64,000 nt of DNA from Microbacterium sp. SLBN-146 (GCF_006715145.1 NZ_VFMR01000001.1:124001-188000), one strand, 5' to 3'; shown: positions 52,467-62,871, numbered from the stretch's first letter. The notes: generated by a model from the sequence alone, not told the origin. Made by a program: numbers and translations.

Positions 52467-53591
52467 TCATGCCTGCATGTGCCGCCGGGGCACCCTGGGG
52501 CCGATGCGCGTGACGATCTCGTAGTCGATCGTGCCGGCGGCATCCGCCCAGTCCTTCGCCGCAGGCGCACCGAGCGTCGGATCGCCGAACAGGACGACCG
52601 CGTCGCCCACTCCGACGGGATGGTCGCCCACGTCGACGACGAACTGGTCCATCGCGATGCGCCCCGCGACCGCGAAGTCGCGGCCGCCGATGCGCACGGG
52701 TCCGCGCGACGAGGCCTGCCGCGGCACCCCGTCGGCGTAGCCGAGCGGCACGAGCACGAGGGTCGTCTCCCGATCGGTGCGGTGCGTGTATCCGTACGAG
52801 ACGCCCGTGCCCGCGGGCACGCGGCGCACGGCGGCGACCGACGCCCGGAGGGTCATGGCGGGGCGGAGGCCGAGATCCGCCGACGAGCGATCCGCGAAGG
52901 GCGAGAGCCCGTAGATGCCGATCCCGACGCGCACGGCATCGAGCCGCGCCTCGGGGAGGTCGATCGCGGCGTGAGTGGCCGCGAGGTGGCGGATCGGGGG
53001 GCGCAGACCCACGGATGCCGCCTGGCCGACACCTTCCATGAACGCATGGAGGGCCGCTCTGTCGTCGTCGGGGGTCGTGTTGGAGAGGTGGCTGAAGATG
53101 CCGACGACGCGGAGCCTCCCGATGCGCTCGAGGCGCGCGGCCTCGGCGAAGACGATGCGATAGTCGGCGGGGGCGATGCCGTTCCGCGAGAGTCCCGTCT
53201 CGATCTTGAGGTGGACCGTGACGGGATGGTCTCCGGATGCCGCGGCCGCGGCGCGCGTGAGCTGGTCGTACGACGAGATGCCGAGCTCGATGCCCGCCCC
53301 TGCGGCTTCGCGGAAGTCGGCGCCGGGGGCGTGGAGCCACGCCACGACGGGCGCGACGATCCCTCCCCGTCGGAGGGCGAGTGCCTCGCCGATGTCGGCG
53401 ACGCCGAGTCGCGCGGCTCCCCCGGCGAGCGCCGCGGCCGCTGCACGGACGGCGCCGTGGCCGTAGCCGTCGGCCTTCACGACGGCGAGCACCTCGACGC
53501 CCGTGAGCCGACGGAAGTGGCGGACGTTCGCCTCGATCGCGCCGAGGTCGATCGTCGCCTCGCGCATCGTGCCGGCCGGGAGCCCGCTCAT
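52467..53591 (-). CDS. alr: Alanine racemase
   Basis: A 374-residue PLP enzyme making D-alanine for peptidoglycan. The PLP lysine is in [13 protein letters not shown] (about 39); the second catalytic base, Tyr, is in SYGYTHRT (about 262), followed by [11 protein letters not shown]. The terminal [11 protein letters not shown] fits. ATG 53591 overlaps the acpS stop (ATGA). Confidence 0.96.
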   Translation of the reverse strand: MSGLPAGTMREATIDLGAIEANVRHFRRLTGVEVLAVVKADGYGHGAVRAAAAALAGGAARLGVADIGEALALRRGGIVAPVVAWLHAPGADFREAAGAGIELGISSYDQLTRAAAAASGDHPVTVHLKIETGLSRNGIAPADYRIVFAEAARLERIGRLRVVGIFSHLSNTTPDDDRAALHAFMEGVGQAASVGLRPPIRHLAATHAAIDLPEARLDAVRVGIGIYGLSPFADRSSADLGLRPAMTLRASVAAVRRVPAGTGVSYGYTHRTDRETTLVLVPLGYADGVPRQASSRGPVRIGGRDFAVAGRIAMDQFVVDVGDHPVGVGDAVVLFGDPTLGAPAAKDWADAAGTIDYEIVTRIGPRVPRRHMQA

Positions 53592-54061
53592 ACGCCGCTC
53601 CCGTCGTCGGCCCGGTCGGAGATTCGCGCGTTCGTCAGAGCATCCGGGCCAGATCCTCCGACCTCGGCAGGCTTATCCGACGCCTCGGTCGCGCCGGACA
53701 CAGAGTCTCCGACCGACTCCGCGACGACATACGCCGTCGCGAGACCCGCATCGTGCGACATCGACAGGTGAAGGGCGGTGATGCCACGACCCGCGACCAC
53801 GGCGGCGGTCGAGCCCGAGAGCGTGAAGCGTGGGCGCCCGGACGGCTCGGGGGTGACGTCGATCTCCGTCCAGTGCACGCCGTCCGACCCGCCGAGTGCC
53901 TTGATGAGCGCCTCCTTCGCGGCGTAGCGCGCAGCGAGCGAGCGCGGTGCCAGCGGCCGCTCCCCGGGCGTGAAAAGGCGGTCGAGCAGACGCGGCGTGC
54001 GCGCGAGGGAACGCTCGAATCGCGCGATGTCGACCAGGTCGATCCCGATCCCGACGATCAT
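53588..54061 (-). CDS. acpS: Holo-[acyl-carrier-protein] synthase
   Basis: A 157-residue phosphopantetheinyl transferase. The metal-binding [15 protein letters not shown] at the N-terminus and [14 protein letters not shown] (about 58) are diagnostic. It moves 4'-phosphopantetheine from CoA to acyl carrier protein. The core ends near residue 118; about 38 non-conserved residues follow, longer than the usual 120. ATG 54061 has GGAGG eight bases upstream. Operon with alr. Confidence 0.94.
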   Translation of the reverse strand: MIVGIGIDLVDIARFERSLARTPRLLDRLFTPGERPLAPRSLAARYAAKEALIKALGGSDGVHWTEIDVTPEPSGRPRFTLSGSTAAVVAGRGITALHLSMSHDAGLATAYVVAESVGDSVSGATEASDKPAEVGGSGPDALTNARISDRADDGSGV

Positions 54062-54155
54062 GTGGTCCTCCGCGGCGTCCGGTGCGCGCGGTCTGTCACC
54101 CGCAGTGTTCCCTGCGTGGGGGGCGACGGGACGCGGCATCCGTCACTTTATCGCT

Positions 54156-56009
54156 CTACTCGACGGTGACCGACTTCGCGAGGTTGCGCGGCTGGTCGAC
54201 GTCGAGGCCCTTGGCCGTCGCGAGGCCCATTGCGAAGATGTGCAGCGGGACGACCGTGAGGAGAGCTTGGACCATGGGGCTCGACAGCGGGATGCGCAGC
54301 ACCTCATCCGAGATCGGCAGCACGGCGGCGTCGCCCTCCTCGGCGATCGCAATGACGCGCGCACCGCGAGCGTGGATCTCGCGGATGTTCGAGACGACCT
54401 TGGAGTGGAGAAGCGGCGATTCGCGCGGCGACGGGACGATCACGAAGACGGGCTGCCCCGGCTCGATGAGCGCGATCGGACCGTGCTTGAGCTCACCCGC
54501 CGCGAAGCCCTCGGCGTGGATGTAGGAGATCTCCTTGAGCTTGAGCGCACCTTCGAGAGCGATCGGGTATCCGACGTGGCGCCCGAGGAAGAGCACCGAG
54601 CGCGTGTCCGCCATCCAGTGCGCGAACTGCTCGATGCGCTCCTGCTCGACGTCGAGGATGTGCTGGATCTTCTCGGGAGCGGATTCGAGCTCGAGGACGT
54701 GCTGCGCGACTTCGGTCGACGAAAGCTCGCCGCGAATGAAGCCGATGTGCAGTGCGAGGAGGAACTGCGCCGTGATCTGCGCCACGAAGGCCTTAGTGGA
54801 TGCCACGGCGACTTCGGGCCCCGCGTGGGTGTAGACGATGGCATCCGATTCGCGGGGAATCGTCGCGCCCTGCGTGTTGCAGATCGACAGTGTCTTGGCA
54901 CCCCGCTCGCGCGCGTACTTGACGGCCATGAGGGTGTCCATCGTCTCGCCGGACTGGCTGATCGACACGACGAGCGTGTTCGGGCCGATGACGGGGTCGC
55001 GGTAGTGGAACTCGTGGGCCAGTTCGACGTCGACCGGAACACGCGCCCAGGCCTCGAGGGCGTACTTGCCCACCATGCCGGCGTACGCCGCGGTGCCCGC
55101 CGCGATCACGACGATGCGGGTGATGTCGCGGAAGAGGTCGTCGAGTCCGTCGAGCTCCGGGATGGCGACGACGCCGTCGCGGACGCGGCCGCGGAGGGTG
55201 TTGGCGACGGCCTCGGGCTCTTCCGAGACCTCCTTGGCCATGAAGCTCGACCATCCGCCCTTCTCGGCGGCGGACGCATCCCACGTCACTTCGAACGGCT
55301 CGACCTCGACCGGGTTTCCCGTGAAGTCGGTGACCTCGACACCCGCAGGAGTGATCGCGACGATCTCGTCCTGTCCGATCGCGAGGGCATTCCGGGTGTG
55401 CTCGACGAACGCGGCGACGTCGGAGCCGAGGAAGTTCTCGCCCTCGCCGAGCCCGATGACGAGCGGCGAGTTGCGGCGCGCGCCCACGACGAGTCCGGGG
55501 TGGTCTTCGTGGACGGCGAGGAGCGTGAAAGCCCCCTCGAGCCGGTTGACGGTGGAGCGGAACGCCTCGACGAGGTCGCCGCCGTTCGCGCGGTACTCGC
55601 GTCCGAGGAGGACTGCCGCCACCTCGGTGTCGGTCTCGCTGCGGAACTCGTGGCCTTCGCTGACGAGGTCGGCTTTCAGGTCGGCGTAGTTCTCGACGAT
55701 GCCGTTGTGGATGACGGCGAGCTTGTCGTCGTCCGCGAGGTGCGGGTGCGCGTTGGCATCCGTGGGTCCGCCGTGCGTCGCCCACCGGGTGTGGCCGATC
55801 CCGGTCGTGCCGCCGGCGAGTTCGTGAGCCTCGAGGTCGTCACGCAGCACTTGGAGCTTGCCGGCGCGCTTTCGCATGACGAGGTCGCCATCCGTGTCGA
55901 TGACGGCGATACCGGCCGAGTCATAGCCGCGGTACTCGAGTCGGGCGAGGCCCGCGAGCAGGATGGGCCGACTGTCGCGGGGGCCTACGTATCCGACGAT
56001 TCCACACAT
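54156..56009 (-). CDS. glmS: Glutamine-fructose-6-phosphate aminotransferase
   Basis: A 617-residue enzyme making glucosamine 6-phosphate for the cell wall. The mature N-terminal Cys is the second residue (MCGIVGYVG). The glutaminase domain has ARLEYRGYDSAGIAV and HTRWATHGGPTDANAHPH; two SIS domains follow (SQSGETMDT; FLGRHVGYPIALEGALKLKEISYIHAEG), with the usual LAKSVTVE end. ATG 56009 is seven bases after TACGAT (56017-56022). No glmS ribozyme is expected with so short a leader. Confidence 0.97.
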   Translation of the reverse strand: MCGIVGYVGPRDSRPILLAGLARLEYRGYDSAGIAVIDTDGDLVMRKRAGKLQVLRDDLEAHELAGGTTGIGHTRWATHGGPTDANAHPHLADDDKLAVIHNGIVENYADLKADLVSEGHEFRSETDTEVAAVLLGREYRANGGDLVEAFRSTVNRLEGAFTLLAVHEDHPGLVVGARRNSPLVIGLGEGENFLGSDVAAFVEHTRNALAIGQDEIVAITPAGVEVTDFTGNPVEVEPFEVTWDASAAEKGGWSSFMAKEVSEEPEAVANTLRGRVRDGVVAIPELDGLDDLFRDITRIVVIAAGTAAYAGMVGKYALEAWARVPVDVELAHEFHYRDPVIGPNTLVVSISQSGETMDTLMAVKYARERGAKTLSICNTQGATIPRESDAIVYTHAGPEVAVASTKAFVAQITAQFLLALHIGFIRGELSSTEVAQHVLELESAPEKIQHILDVEQERIEQFAHWMADTRSVLFLGRHVGYPIALEGALKLKEISYIHAEGFAAGELKHGPIALIEPGQPVFVIVPSPRESPLLHSKVVSNIREIHARGARVIAIAEEGDAAVLPISDEVLRIPLSSPMVQALLTVVPLHIFAMGLATAKGLDVDQPRNLAKSVTVE

Positions 56010-56016
56010 GGCGACA

Positions 56017-56022
56017 ATCGTA
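56017..56022 (-). promoter_or_regulatory. Leaderless -10 box (TACGAT) of glmS
   Basis: TACGAT on the minus strand, seven bases before ATG 56009. Confidence 0.55.
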
Positions 56023-56096
56023 CGATCGTTGGTTTGCGAGGAGGCTGAACGAGCGTGTCGCGGCGCGGCGCGGTGCCTCAGCGGGGATGCCGCTGG

Positions 56097-57050
56097 CTAC
56101 AGCTTGCGCAGGAGAACTCGTTCTACGGCATGGTTCGCCGCCTTCTGCAGCACGAGGGTCGCGCGGTGCCGCGTGGGGAGCACGTTCTCCACCAGGTTCG
56201 GCAGGTTGATCGTGTTCCAGAAGTACAGGGCGCGCTCGACGGCTTCGTCGTCGGTCAGGCTCGCGAGGCGGTTGAAGAACGAGTTCGGGTTGCTGAACGC
56301 CGCACGCCGCAGCGCGAGGAAGCGATCGATGTACCACTGCGTGATGTGCTCGGCGTCCGCGTCGACGTAGATGGAGAAGTCGAACAGGTCGCTCACCGCG
56401 ACGTCGTTGGGTGTCGGCGGCGGCTGCAGCACGTTGAGTCCCTCGACGATGACGACGTCGGGGCGTCTCACGGTGACGTGAGCATCGGGGACGATGTCGT
56501 ATCGCATGTGCGAGTAGAACGGCGCACGGGCTTCCGGGGCACCGCTCTTGACGTCGGTCAGGAACTCGACGAGAGCCCGCCGGTCGTACGACTCAGGAAA
56601 GCCCTTGCGGTCCATGAGGCCGCGGCGTTCCAGCTCAGCGTTGGAGTAGAGGAATCCGTCCGTCGTGACGAGCTCCACTCGGGGTGTTCCCGGCCAGCGG
56701 CTCATGAGTTCGCGCAAGAGCCGCGCGATGGTCGACTTGCCGACGGCCACCGATCCGGCGACCCCCACGATGAAGGGCGTTGTCGTGTCGGGCTCACCGA
56801 GGAACGCGGATGTCTCTGCCCCGAGCCGTTTGGTCGACTCCGCGTAGAGCGAGAGCATGCGCGACAGCGGAAGGTGCACCTGAGCGACTTCGGCCATGTC
56901 GAGCCGGTCGCCGAGTCCACGGATCTGGACGATCTCGGTCTCGGACAGGGGCTGGGCCATCCCCGACGCGAGTCGAGCCCACTCCGCGCGGGGGATCTCG
57001 CGGTAGAGCGAGTCGGCACGGGTGGTCTCGGTCGCAGCGTCGGCAGACAT
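56097..57050 (-). CDS. coaA: Pantothenate kinase, type I
   Basis: A 317-residue kinase for the first step of CoA synthesis. The P-loop is [17 protein letters not shown] (about 98), then [11 protein letters not shown] and [16 protein letters not shown], and [10 protein letters not shown]. The tail [22 protein letters not shown] is canonical. ATG 57050 is seven bases after TACGAT (57058-57063), so the ATG at 57059 is not used. Confidence 0.96.
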   Translation of the reverse strand: MSADAATETTRADSLYREIPRAEWARLASGMAQPLSETEIVQIRGLGDRLDMAEVAQVHLPLSRMLSLYAESTKRLGAETSAFLGEPDTTTPFIVGVAGSVAVGKSTIARLLRELMSRWPGTPRVELVTTDGFLYSNAELERRGLMDRKGFPESYDRRALVEFLTDVKSGAPEARAPFYSHMRYDIVPDAHVTVRRPDVVIVEGLNVLQPPPTPNDVAVSDLFDFSIYVDADAEHITQWYIDRFLALRRAAFSNPNSFFNRLASLTDDEAVERALYFWNTINLPNLVENVLPTRHRATLVLQKAANHAVERVLLRKL

Positions 57051-57057
57051 CGCGCCC

Positions 57058-57063
57058 ATCGTA
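57058..57063 (-). promoter_or_regulatory. Leaderless -10 box (TACGAT) of coaA
   Basis: TACGAT on the minus strand, seven bases before ATG 57050. The same hexamer and spacing occur at glmS. Confidence 0.55.
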
Positions 57064-57101
57064 GCGGGCAGTGCGGCGGGAACGGCCGGGCCGGCGGGGG
57101 T

Positions 57102-57201
57102 GTGCCATAACTCCGCCTGTGCGGGTAGGGTCACGCGGTTCAGCCGCGCGATGGCGGGATTCTCCGCGACTGCCGCGTCGGATCAGGCGGAGTTGTGGCA
57201 C
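57102..57201. repeat. Family 2 inverted repeat, copy 2
   Basis: GTGCCATAACTCCGCCT (57102-57117) and AGGCGGAGTTGTGGCAC (57185-57201) pair with one wobble; 67-base loop. It sits in the divergent region between coaA and the exopolyphosphatase-type gene, so it cannot be a terminator for either. Confidence 0.78.
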
Positions 57202-57213
57202 GGGCAGCCCCGA

Positions 57214-57219
57214 TAACCT
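57214..57219 (+). promoter_or_regulatory. Leaderless -10 box (TAACCT) of the Ppx/GppA gene
   Basis: TAACCT followed after six bases by GTG 57226, 13 bases after the family 2 repeat. Confidence 0.55.
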
Positions 57220-57225
57220 GAACTC

Positions 57226-58170
57226 GTGCGCCTCGGAGTCCTCGACATCGGATCCAATACCGTCCATCTTCTCGTCGCGGATGTCCGCCCCGGCGGTCGT
57301 CCGTTGGCGACGACCAGCAAGCGCACGGTCTTGCGGCTCATGCGATACCTCGCTCCGGACGGTTCGATCACGGAAGAGGGAGTCGCCGCGCTCGTGTCGG
57401 CGGTATCGGCAGCGCGTGCCGTCGCGGCATCCGAGAAGGTCGACGAGCTGCTCGCGACGGCGACGTCTGCCGTGCGGGAGGCGACGAACGGTGCCGACGT
57501 GATCGCCCGTGCCGAAGAGGCACTCGGTCAGCCGCTCCAGGTCCTCGGGGGTGAGACGGAGGCGCGCTACACCTTCCTGGCCGTGCGCCGTTGGTTCGGT
57601 TGGGCGGCGGGCCAGATCCTGCTGTTCGATATCGGTGGCGGTTCACTCGAGCTGGCGGCGGGGTCTGATGAGTTGCCGGATGCCGCGGCGTCGGTGCCGC
57701 TGGGGGCCGGCCGCACGACGATCCAGTTCCTCCCCGTGGACCCTCCGGGCGAGGAGGATGTCGAGCGGCTTCGCGAGCATGCGCGGGAGACGCTCGCCCC
57801 GGTCGTGCAGTCGTTCTCGTCGCAGCCTCGTCCGGATCATGTGGTCGGGTCGTCGAAGGCGATCCGCTCCCTCGCGAAGCTCGTCGGATATCCGGTACCG
57901 GGATGGTCGGGGATCGAGCGGATGCTGCTTCCCCGTGCCTCCCTCGGCTCGTGGATTCCGCGACTCGCGCGCATCCCCGCGGATGCACGGCAGGAGCTTC
58001 CCGGAATCACGGCGGACCGTACCTTCCAGATCGTGGCAGCGGCGGTCGTCCTGCACACCGCGATGACGGCGATGGACGTGGATGAACTCGAAGTGTCGCC
58101 ATGGGCCCTGCGCGAAGGTGTCCTGCTGCGGTACATCGAGTCGCTGTCCTGGAGCGCGCCCAGCGTTTAG
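57226..58170 (+). CDS. Ppx/GppA-family exopolyphosphatase or guanosine pentaphosphatase
   Basis: A 314-residue ASKHA-fold enzyme. It opens with LGVLDIGSNTVHLLVADV, has TATSAVREATNGADV, the glutamate of GGETEARYTFLA and the second phosphate loop LLFDIGGGSLELA. The length is that of the short actinobacterial form without the C-terminal HD-like domain of E. coli Ppx. It degrades polyphosphate or pppGpp. Start GTG 57226. Confidence 0.93.
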   Translation: MRLGVLDIGSNTVHLLVADVRPGGRPLATTSKRTVLRLMRYLAPDGSITEEGVAALVSAVSAARAVAASEKVDELLATATSAVREATNGADVIARAEEALGQPLQVLGGETEARYTFLAVRRWFGWAAGQILLFDIGGGSLELAAGSDELPDAAASVPLGAGRTTIQFLPVDPPGEEDVERLREHARETLAPVVQSFSSQPRPDHVVGSSKAIRSLAKLVGYPVPGWSGIERMLLPRASLGSWIPRLARIPADARQELPGITADRTFQIVAAAVVLHTAMTAMDVDELEVSPWALREGVLLRYIESLSWSAPSV

Positions 58171-58231
58171 CCCTGCGCGTCTCGCAGCACGTCTGCGAAC
58201 GTCTTCCCTACGTGAAACCGGGTTCGCATCC

Positions 58232-58440
58232 CGCGCAACGGTGCCACCGTCCGCCATCCGCGCAACGGTGTCACCCTCCGCCATCCGCGCAACGGTGTCA
58301 CCCTCCGCCATCCGCGCAACGGTGCCACCCTCCGCCATCCGCGCAACGGTGCCACCCTCCGCCATCCGCGCAACGGTGCCACCGTCCGCCATCCGCGCAA
58401 CGGTGTCGCCGTCTGCCATCCGTGCATCGGTGCCACTGGA
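58232..58440. repeat. Minisatellite of seven 27-base units plus one degenerate unit
   Basis: Units start with CGCGCAACGGTG and end with CGCCATC at 58232, 58259, 58286, 58313, 58340, 58367 and 58394, with an eroded eighth from 58421. Differences between units are single bases. It fills the 3' to 3' gap (58171-58475) between the Ppx/GppA and DUF222/HNH genes; nothing else is seen there. Confidence 0.93.
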
Positions 58441-58475
58441 CGCTCCACGCGCGCACGGCGAACGCGTAGCTCAAG

Positions 58476-60071
58476 CTATGCCGATCGCCGCGTCGAACTC
58501 ACAGCAGCCCGATCTTCTTCCGCAGGGCCCGAATGGCGCTGCGCCCGTATGGCATCAGCGTCACGCCACCCCTTCCGCTCCGGCGGGGGCGGGAACCTCC
58601 AGGCCCATGACCACGACGCCTTCTCGGGTAGCGCTTGCGACGGGATGCCGCTCCCCGGCGGGCCGTGCAGCACGAACGCCTCCCGCCCGTGCCTCGTGAT
58701 CTTCCAACCGTTGTTGTGAAGAAGCATGTGATGGTGTCGGCACAGGAGGATGCCACGGTCGATGTCGGTGCGACCGTGATCGGCACCCCAATGGTCGCTG
58801 TGATGGGCCTCGGTGTAGGACGCGGGACGATCGCACCCGGGCCATCGGCATCCGCCATCGCGAATCGCGAGCATGACCCTCTGCGAGCGACTGAAGAGTC
58901 GCTGTTCGCGGCCGAGCTCGAGCGGGTTGCCTTCGCCGTCGACGTGCGCCGCGACGGTACCCGTCTCGCACACCGCGCGATCGATGAGTGAGCCGGGAAC
59001 TGCCACGCCCCGGTCCTCGGTGTACCCGGTGGCGAGGAGCCGGTCGTAGAGGTCGCGCTGCGAGGAGCCGTCACTGACCACCACGAGGCGGACGCCGGGC
59101 TGGCGCGCGCCGAAGACGTCTTCGGCGCTGGCAAGCGACCCGGCGCGAAGCACATCGAAGACGAGGTCATACGCGAGCTGCTCGTTCGAGCGCCCGTCTG
59201 ACGCCAGCGCGTCGGCCTGAGCCTTCGCTTCGGAGTCGACGAACCGGGGCCCACCGCGACGCGGCCTGAGCGCGGCATCGATGATGGACTGGACCCACGC
59301 CGCCGCATCGTCGTCGAACACGAGATGACCGTGGTGCTGACCTGCCCGATCGGTCCACATGCGAAACGACCTCGCCTGATACCGGTCGGCGAAGCGTTGT
59401 TCGGCGCCGGCGGGGTCGAGGGCGTCACGTACGGCCCGTGATCGCGCGCGCAACTCTTCGACAGAGATGCCCGGCGCCTCGGCCAGCAGCTGCGATGCCG
59501 CGATAGACCAGACATGGACCGCTTCGTCGGCGGATTCTGCGTCGCCGGTCGGCGGCTCACCGAGACCGCCGCGGATCGCCTCGTGCTGATCGAGAGTGAT
59601 CCGACCGCGCAGAAGACGGGCCCCCAGCGACGCATGCCACGGTTCGGGGACGCCGCGGTCAGTGGTCGACTCCGCAGCATCCGACAACTCCTCGGCGCCG
59701 GATGCCGGCTGCGCCACCGGCGTCACGGGCGTGGGGAGCAGCGACTCTCCCGCCTGCACAGCCTTTCTCGCATCGGCCGCCGTGCCACCCGTCAAGGATT
59801 GGATCATCGCTACCGGGGTGCGATGGCCCCGCGTGCCGGCGAGCCCGCGGTAGCCACGGTCACGGTGCGAGCGACGCGCGGCGACACCGGCAGCGATGAT
59901 CGACAGGCGCTCCACGCTCGTGCGCAGAGCTGCCGATCGCTCGAGCACCGCGACGAGATCGTCGTCGCCCAGCGACTCGACTGCCGCGACCAATCCGTCA
60001 GCCTCGACATCGAGGCACGGCACCTCCCCCAGGCGACGGAGGAGTCGCTCGAGATCGGTCAGAAATGCCAT
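58476..60071 (-). CDS. DUF222/HNH endonuclease domain protein
   Basis: A 531-residue protein with an N-terminal DUF222 helical region (about 1-330) and a C-terminal HNH nuclease motif: RDGGCRWPGCDRPASYTEAHHSDHW, then DIDRGILLCRHHHMLLHNNGW. Both zinc-type Cys and the HNH histidines are intact. This family is present in many copies in actinobacteria (the mycobacterial REP13E12 repeats belong to it) and behaves like a selfish or mobile gene, though its activity is little known. No ribosome binding site is clear ahead of ATG 60071; a TACGAT box lies at 60098-60103. Minisatellites flank it on both sides. Confidence 0.88.
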   Translation of the reverse strand: MAFLTDLERLLRRLGEVPCLDVEADGLVAAVESLGDDDLVAVLERSAALRTSVERLSIIAAGVAARRSHRDRGYRGLAGTRGHRTPVAMIQSLTGGTAADARKAVQAGESLLPTPVTPVAQPASGAEELSDAAESTTDRGVPEPWHASLGARLLRGRITLDQHEAIRGGLGEPPTGDAESADEAVHVWSIAASQLLAEAPGISVEELRARSRAVRDALDPAGAEQRFADRYQARSFRMWTDRAGQHHGHLVFDDDAAAWVQSIIDAALRPRRGGPRFVDSEAKAQADALASDGRSNEQLAYDLVFDVLRAGSLASAEDVFGARQPGVRLVVVSDGSSQRDLYDRLLATGYTEDRGVAVPGSLIDRAVCETGTVAAHVDGEGNPLELGREQRLFSRSQRVMLAIRDGGCRWPGCDRPASYTEAHHSDHWGADHGRTDIDRGILLCRHHHMLLHNNGWKITRHGREAFVLHGPPGSGIPSQALPEKASWSWAWRFPPPPERKGWRDADAIRAQRHSGPAEEDRAAVSSTRRSA

Positions 60072-60148
60072 ACGTCAAGCATGCCAGGCGCATCAGTATC
60101 GTATTTTGGTTCGACGCGATCTGTGGATAAGTTCCTGCGCGGCGCGGG

Positions 60149-60180
60149 TCTCGATACGTCGGCTGCGCCGACTACTCGAC
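60149..60180. repeat. Small hairpin repeat (CTCGATACG...CTACTCGAC type)
   Basis: GTCGGC-TGC-GCCGAC stem inside TCTCGATAC...TACTCGACC. Similar words are common between genes in this family of bacteria. It abuts the 33-base minisatellite. Confidence 0.5.
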
Positions 60181-60377
60181 CAGCGGGAACGCGGCAGACC
60201 CAACGGAATCAACCAGCGGCAACGCGGCAGACCCAACATAAGCAACCAGCGGCAACCCGGCAGACCCAACAGAAGCAACCAGCGGCAACCCGGCAGACCC
60301 AACAGAAGCAACCAGCGGCAACCCGGCCGACCCAACGGAATCACCCCGCGGGAACCCCGCCCCACCCACGGGGAACC
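60180..60377. repeat. Minisatellite of five 33-base units plus one degenerate unit
   Basis: Units begin CCAGCGG(C/G)AAC at 60180, 60213, 60246, 60279 and 60312; a decayed sixth starts at 60345. Each contains GGCAGACCCAAC. With the small hairpin it fills the gap 60072-60413 between the DUF222/HNH gene and glmM; no gene is seen there. Confidence 0.93.
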
Positions 60378-60413
60378 TACTCCGCACCCCGCCCCGAACG
60401 GACGAACCGAGCG

Positions 60414-61769
60414 TCAGAGCGCCAGTCGGGCCCGGACGACGTCGGCGAGCCGGTCGGCGATCTCCTGGGCCTTGAGCGCGTCGGCCGCTTCGACCATGAC
60501 CCGCACGAGCTGCTCGGTGCCCGACGCGCGCAGCAGAACGCGCCCCGTATCTCCGAGCTCCGCCTGGGCCTCCGCGACGGCCTCGCTCACGCCGGAGTCG
60601 TCGACGCGAGTGCGGTCGACGTCCTTGACGTTGACAAGCACCTGCGGGAAGACCGTCATGACGGATGCCAGTTGAGCCAGGGTCTTGCCCGTCCGTGCCA
60701 TCTCGCTGACGAGGTGAAGGCCCGTCAGCAGACCGTCGCCGGTCGTGGCGTAGTCGCTCATGATCACGTGGCCGGACTGCTCGCCGCCGAGCGAGTAGCC
60801 GCCCGCTGTCATCCGCTCGAGAACGTACCGGTCGCCGACACCCGTCTGTTCGACGTGGATGCCCTGCTCGGCCATCGCGCGGTGAAGCCCGAGGTTGCTC
60901 ATGACGGTGGTGACGAGGGTGTCGTCGACGAGGCGTCCGCGTTCCTTCATCGACACCGCGAGGATGGCCATGATCTGGTCGCCGTCGACGATCTTGCCGT
61001 TCGCGTCCACCGCGAGGCACCGGTCGGCGTCGCCGTCGTGCGCAATGCCGACGTCGGCGCCAACGCGCACGACGTGCGCGGCGAGCTGCTCGAGGTGGGT
61101 CGACCCGACACCTTCGTTGATGTTGAGGCCGTCAGGATCCGCCCCGATGAGCGTGACCTGAGCTCCCGCGTCACGGAACGTCTCCGGCGAGACTCCGGAT
61201 GCCGCGCCGTGCGCGCAATCGAGCACGACGTGAATTCCGTCGAGACGGTGATCGAGCGAACCGAGCAGGTGGATGACGTAGCGGTCCTCGGCGTCGGCGA
61301 AGCGACGGATGCGACCGACCTCAGCGCCCACGGGCTGGAGCTTCGGCGCGTCGAGGGCGGCTTCGATCCGCTGCTCGACGACGTCAGGGAGCTTGACTCC
61401 GCCACGGGCGAAGATCTTGATGCCGTTGTCGGGCGCAGGGTTGTGGGATGCCGACACCATGACGCCGAAGTCGGCGTCGATGTCGGCGATCAGGAACGCC
61501 GCCGCCGGCGTCGGCAGGACACCCGCGTCGTAGACGTCGACCCCCGACGAAGCGAGGCCCGCCTCGACGGCGGCGGAGAGGAACTCTCCCGAGATACGCG
61601 GATCGCGTGCAACGACGGCGGTGAGTCGTCGCCCTGCTGCTTTCCGCGCCTCGGCAGAGCGGCCCTGGCCCAGGACGACAGCAGTCGCCTGGGCCAGGTT
61701 GAGAGCGAGATCCGCCGTGAGGGGGCCGTTGGCCAGCCCCCGCACGCCGTCCGTGCCGAAAAGCGGCAT
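60414..61769 (-). CDS. glmM: Phosphoglucosamine mutase
   Basis: A 451-residue enzyme turning glucosamine 6-phosphate into the 1-phosphate for UDP-GlcNAc. It starts [17 protein letters not shown], has the phosphoserine loop [18 protein letters not shown] (about 102), the metal loop [11 protein letters not shown] (about 243), GGEQSGHVI and the C-terminal [15 protein letters not shown]. It is the third gene of the rplM-rpsI-glmM operon, 14 bases after rpsI, and acts directly after GlmS, encoded 4 kb away. Confidence 0.97.
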   Translation of the reverse strand: MPLFGTDGVRGLANGPLTADLALNLAQATAVVLGQGRSAEARKAAGRRLTAVVARDPRISGEFLSAAVEAGLASSGVDVYDAGVLPTPAAAFLIADIDADFGVMVSASHNPAPDNGIKIFARGGVKLPDVVEQRIEAALDAPKLQPVGAEVGRIRRFADAEDRYVIHLLGSLDHRLDGIHVVLDCAHGAASGVSPETFRDAGAQVTLIGADPDGLNINEGVGSTHLEQLAAHVVRVGADVGIAHDGDADRCLAVDANGKIVDGDQIMAILAVSMKERGRLVDDTLVTTVMSNLGLHRAMAEQGIHVEQTGVGDRYVLERMTAGGYSLGGEQSGHVIMSDYATTGDGLLTGLHLVSEMARTGKTLAQLASVMTVFPQVLVNVKDVDRTRVDDSGVSEAVAEAQAELGDTGRVLLRASGTEQLVRVMVEAADALKAQEIADRLADVVRARLAL

Positions 61770-61783
61770 CGGATGCGAACCGA

Positions 61784-62257
61784 TCAGCGCTTCGAGTACT
61801 GAGGCGCCTTGCGGGCCTTCTTGAGACCGGCCTTCTTGCGCTCCTTGACGCGAGCGTCGCGCGAGAGGAAGCCCGCCTTCTTCAGCGTCGGGCGGTTGTT
61901 CTCGAGGTCGATCTCGTTGAGCGCACGGGCGATGCCGAGGCGGAGCGCGCCGGCCTGACCCGAGGGGCCACCACCCGAGATGCGGGCGACGACGTCGTAC
62001 GCGTCGGTGAGGTTGAGCACCGTGAAGGGGTCGGTCACGAGCTGCTGGTGCAGCTTGTTGGGGAAGTAGTCCTCGAACGTGCGGCCGTTGATCGTGATCG
62101 TGCCGGAGCCGGGGACGACGCGCACGCGCGCGATGGCCTCCTTGCGACGGCCGACGGCTGCGCCCGAGACGGAGAGCACGGGGCGCTCTGCCGCCACGAC
62201 GGTCTGGTCGACGGGGGTCTCGGTCGAGTAGTTGCTGGTGTCTTCGATGTTCGCCAC
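61784..62257 (-). CDS. rpsI: 30S ribosomal protein S9
   Basis: A 157-residue ribosomal protein. The conserved core is [38 protein letters not shown] and the basic tail [17 protein letters not shown], whose last residues reach the ribosomal P site. An acidic N-terminal extension of about 30 residues is normal for actinobacteria. Start GTG 62257, with AAGGA seven bases upstream. Confidence 0.98.
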   Translation of the reverse strand: MANIEDTSNYSTETPVDQTVVAAERPVLSVSGAAVGRRKEAIARVRVVPGSGTITINGRTFEDYFPNKLHQQLVTDPFTVLNLTDAYDVVARISGGGPSGQAGALRLGIARALNEIDLENNRPTLKKAGFLSRDARVKERKKAGLKKARKAPQYSKR

Positions 62258-62284
62258 GAGTATGTCCTTAATAGTGGGCGGCGC

Positions 62285-62731
62285 TTACTGGGCGACCTGG
62301 TCGAGGGTGTACGTCGTCGGCTGCTGGGCACCGTGGGGGTGCTCGGCGCCGCGGTAGACCTTGAGCTTGCGCAGCTGCTGCGCACCCAGGCTGTTCTTCG
62401 GGAGCATTCCGCGAACGGCCTTCTCGACGGCGCGGACGGGGTTCTTCTCGAGCAGCTCGGCGTAGGTGACCGACGACAGACCGCCCGGGTAACCCGAGTG
62501 GCGGTAGGCCTTCTTCTGCTGGAGCTTCTGACCGGTCAGGGCGACCTTCTCGGCGTTGATGATGATGACGAAGTCACCGGAGTCCATGTGGTTGGCGAAG
62601 GTCGCCTTGTGCTTGCCACGGAGGAGAGCCGCCGTGTGCGAGGCGAGACGGCCCAGAACGACGTCGGTCGCGTCGATGATGAGCCACTCGCGCTGGACTT
62701 CGCCAGCCTTGGGGGTGAAAGTGCGCGTCAC
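62285..62731 (-). CDS. rplM: 50S ribosomal protein L13
   Basis: A 148-residue ribosomal protein with [39 protein letters not shown] and [21 protein letters not shown]. First gene of the rplM-rpsI-glmM operon. Start GTG 62731. Confidence 0.98.
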   Translation of the reverse strand: MTRTFTPKAGEVQREWLIIDATDVVLGRLASHTAALLRGKHKATFANHMDSGDFVIIINAEKVALTGQKLQQKKAYRHSGYPGGLSSVTYAELLEKNPVRAVEKAVRGMLPKNSLGAQQLRKLKVYRGAEHPHGAQQPTTYTLDQVAQ

Positions 62732-62871
62732 AGTAGTGCTGCTTTCTTGATTCGAACGGAGAGGTTCGTGAATCCCGCTCCGGGGCGCTTCGTCGATCGA
62801 GGATCGGGAAGGGCGCCAGTGGAGGGCTCACGTTCGCGGTGGCAGTCAGCAAGACCGCACACCAAAGGTTT

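Noticed and set aside
57643-58419. A minus-strand frame with nonapeptide repeats (MADGGTVAR type)
   Set aside because: The repeats come from the 27-base minisatellite and the rest is antisense to the Ppx/GppA gene. No start signal or homologue is apparent.
58232-58440. CRISPR array
   Set aside because: Units are directly adjacent with no spacers between them, and no cas gene is near.
60180-60377. CRISPR array or coding repeat
   Set aside because: The 33-base units are contiguous without spacers. An 11-residue repeat frame on the minus strand has no start signal.
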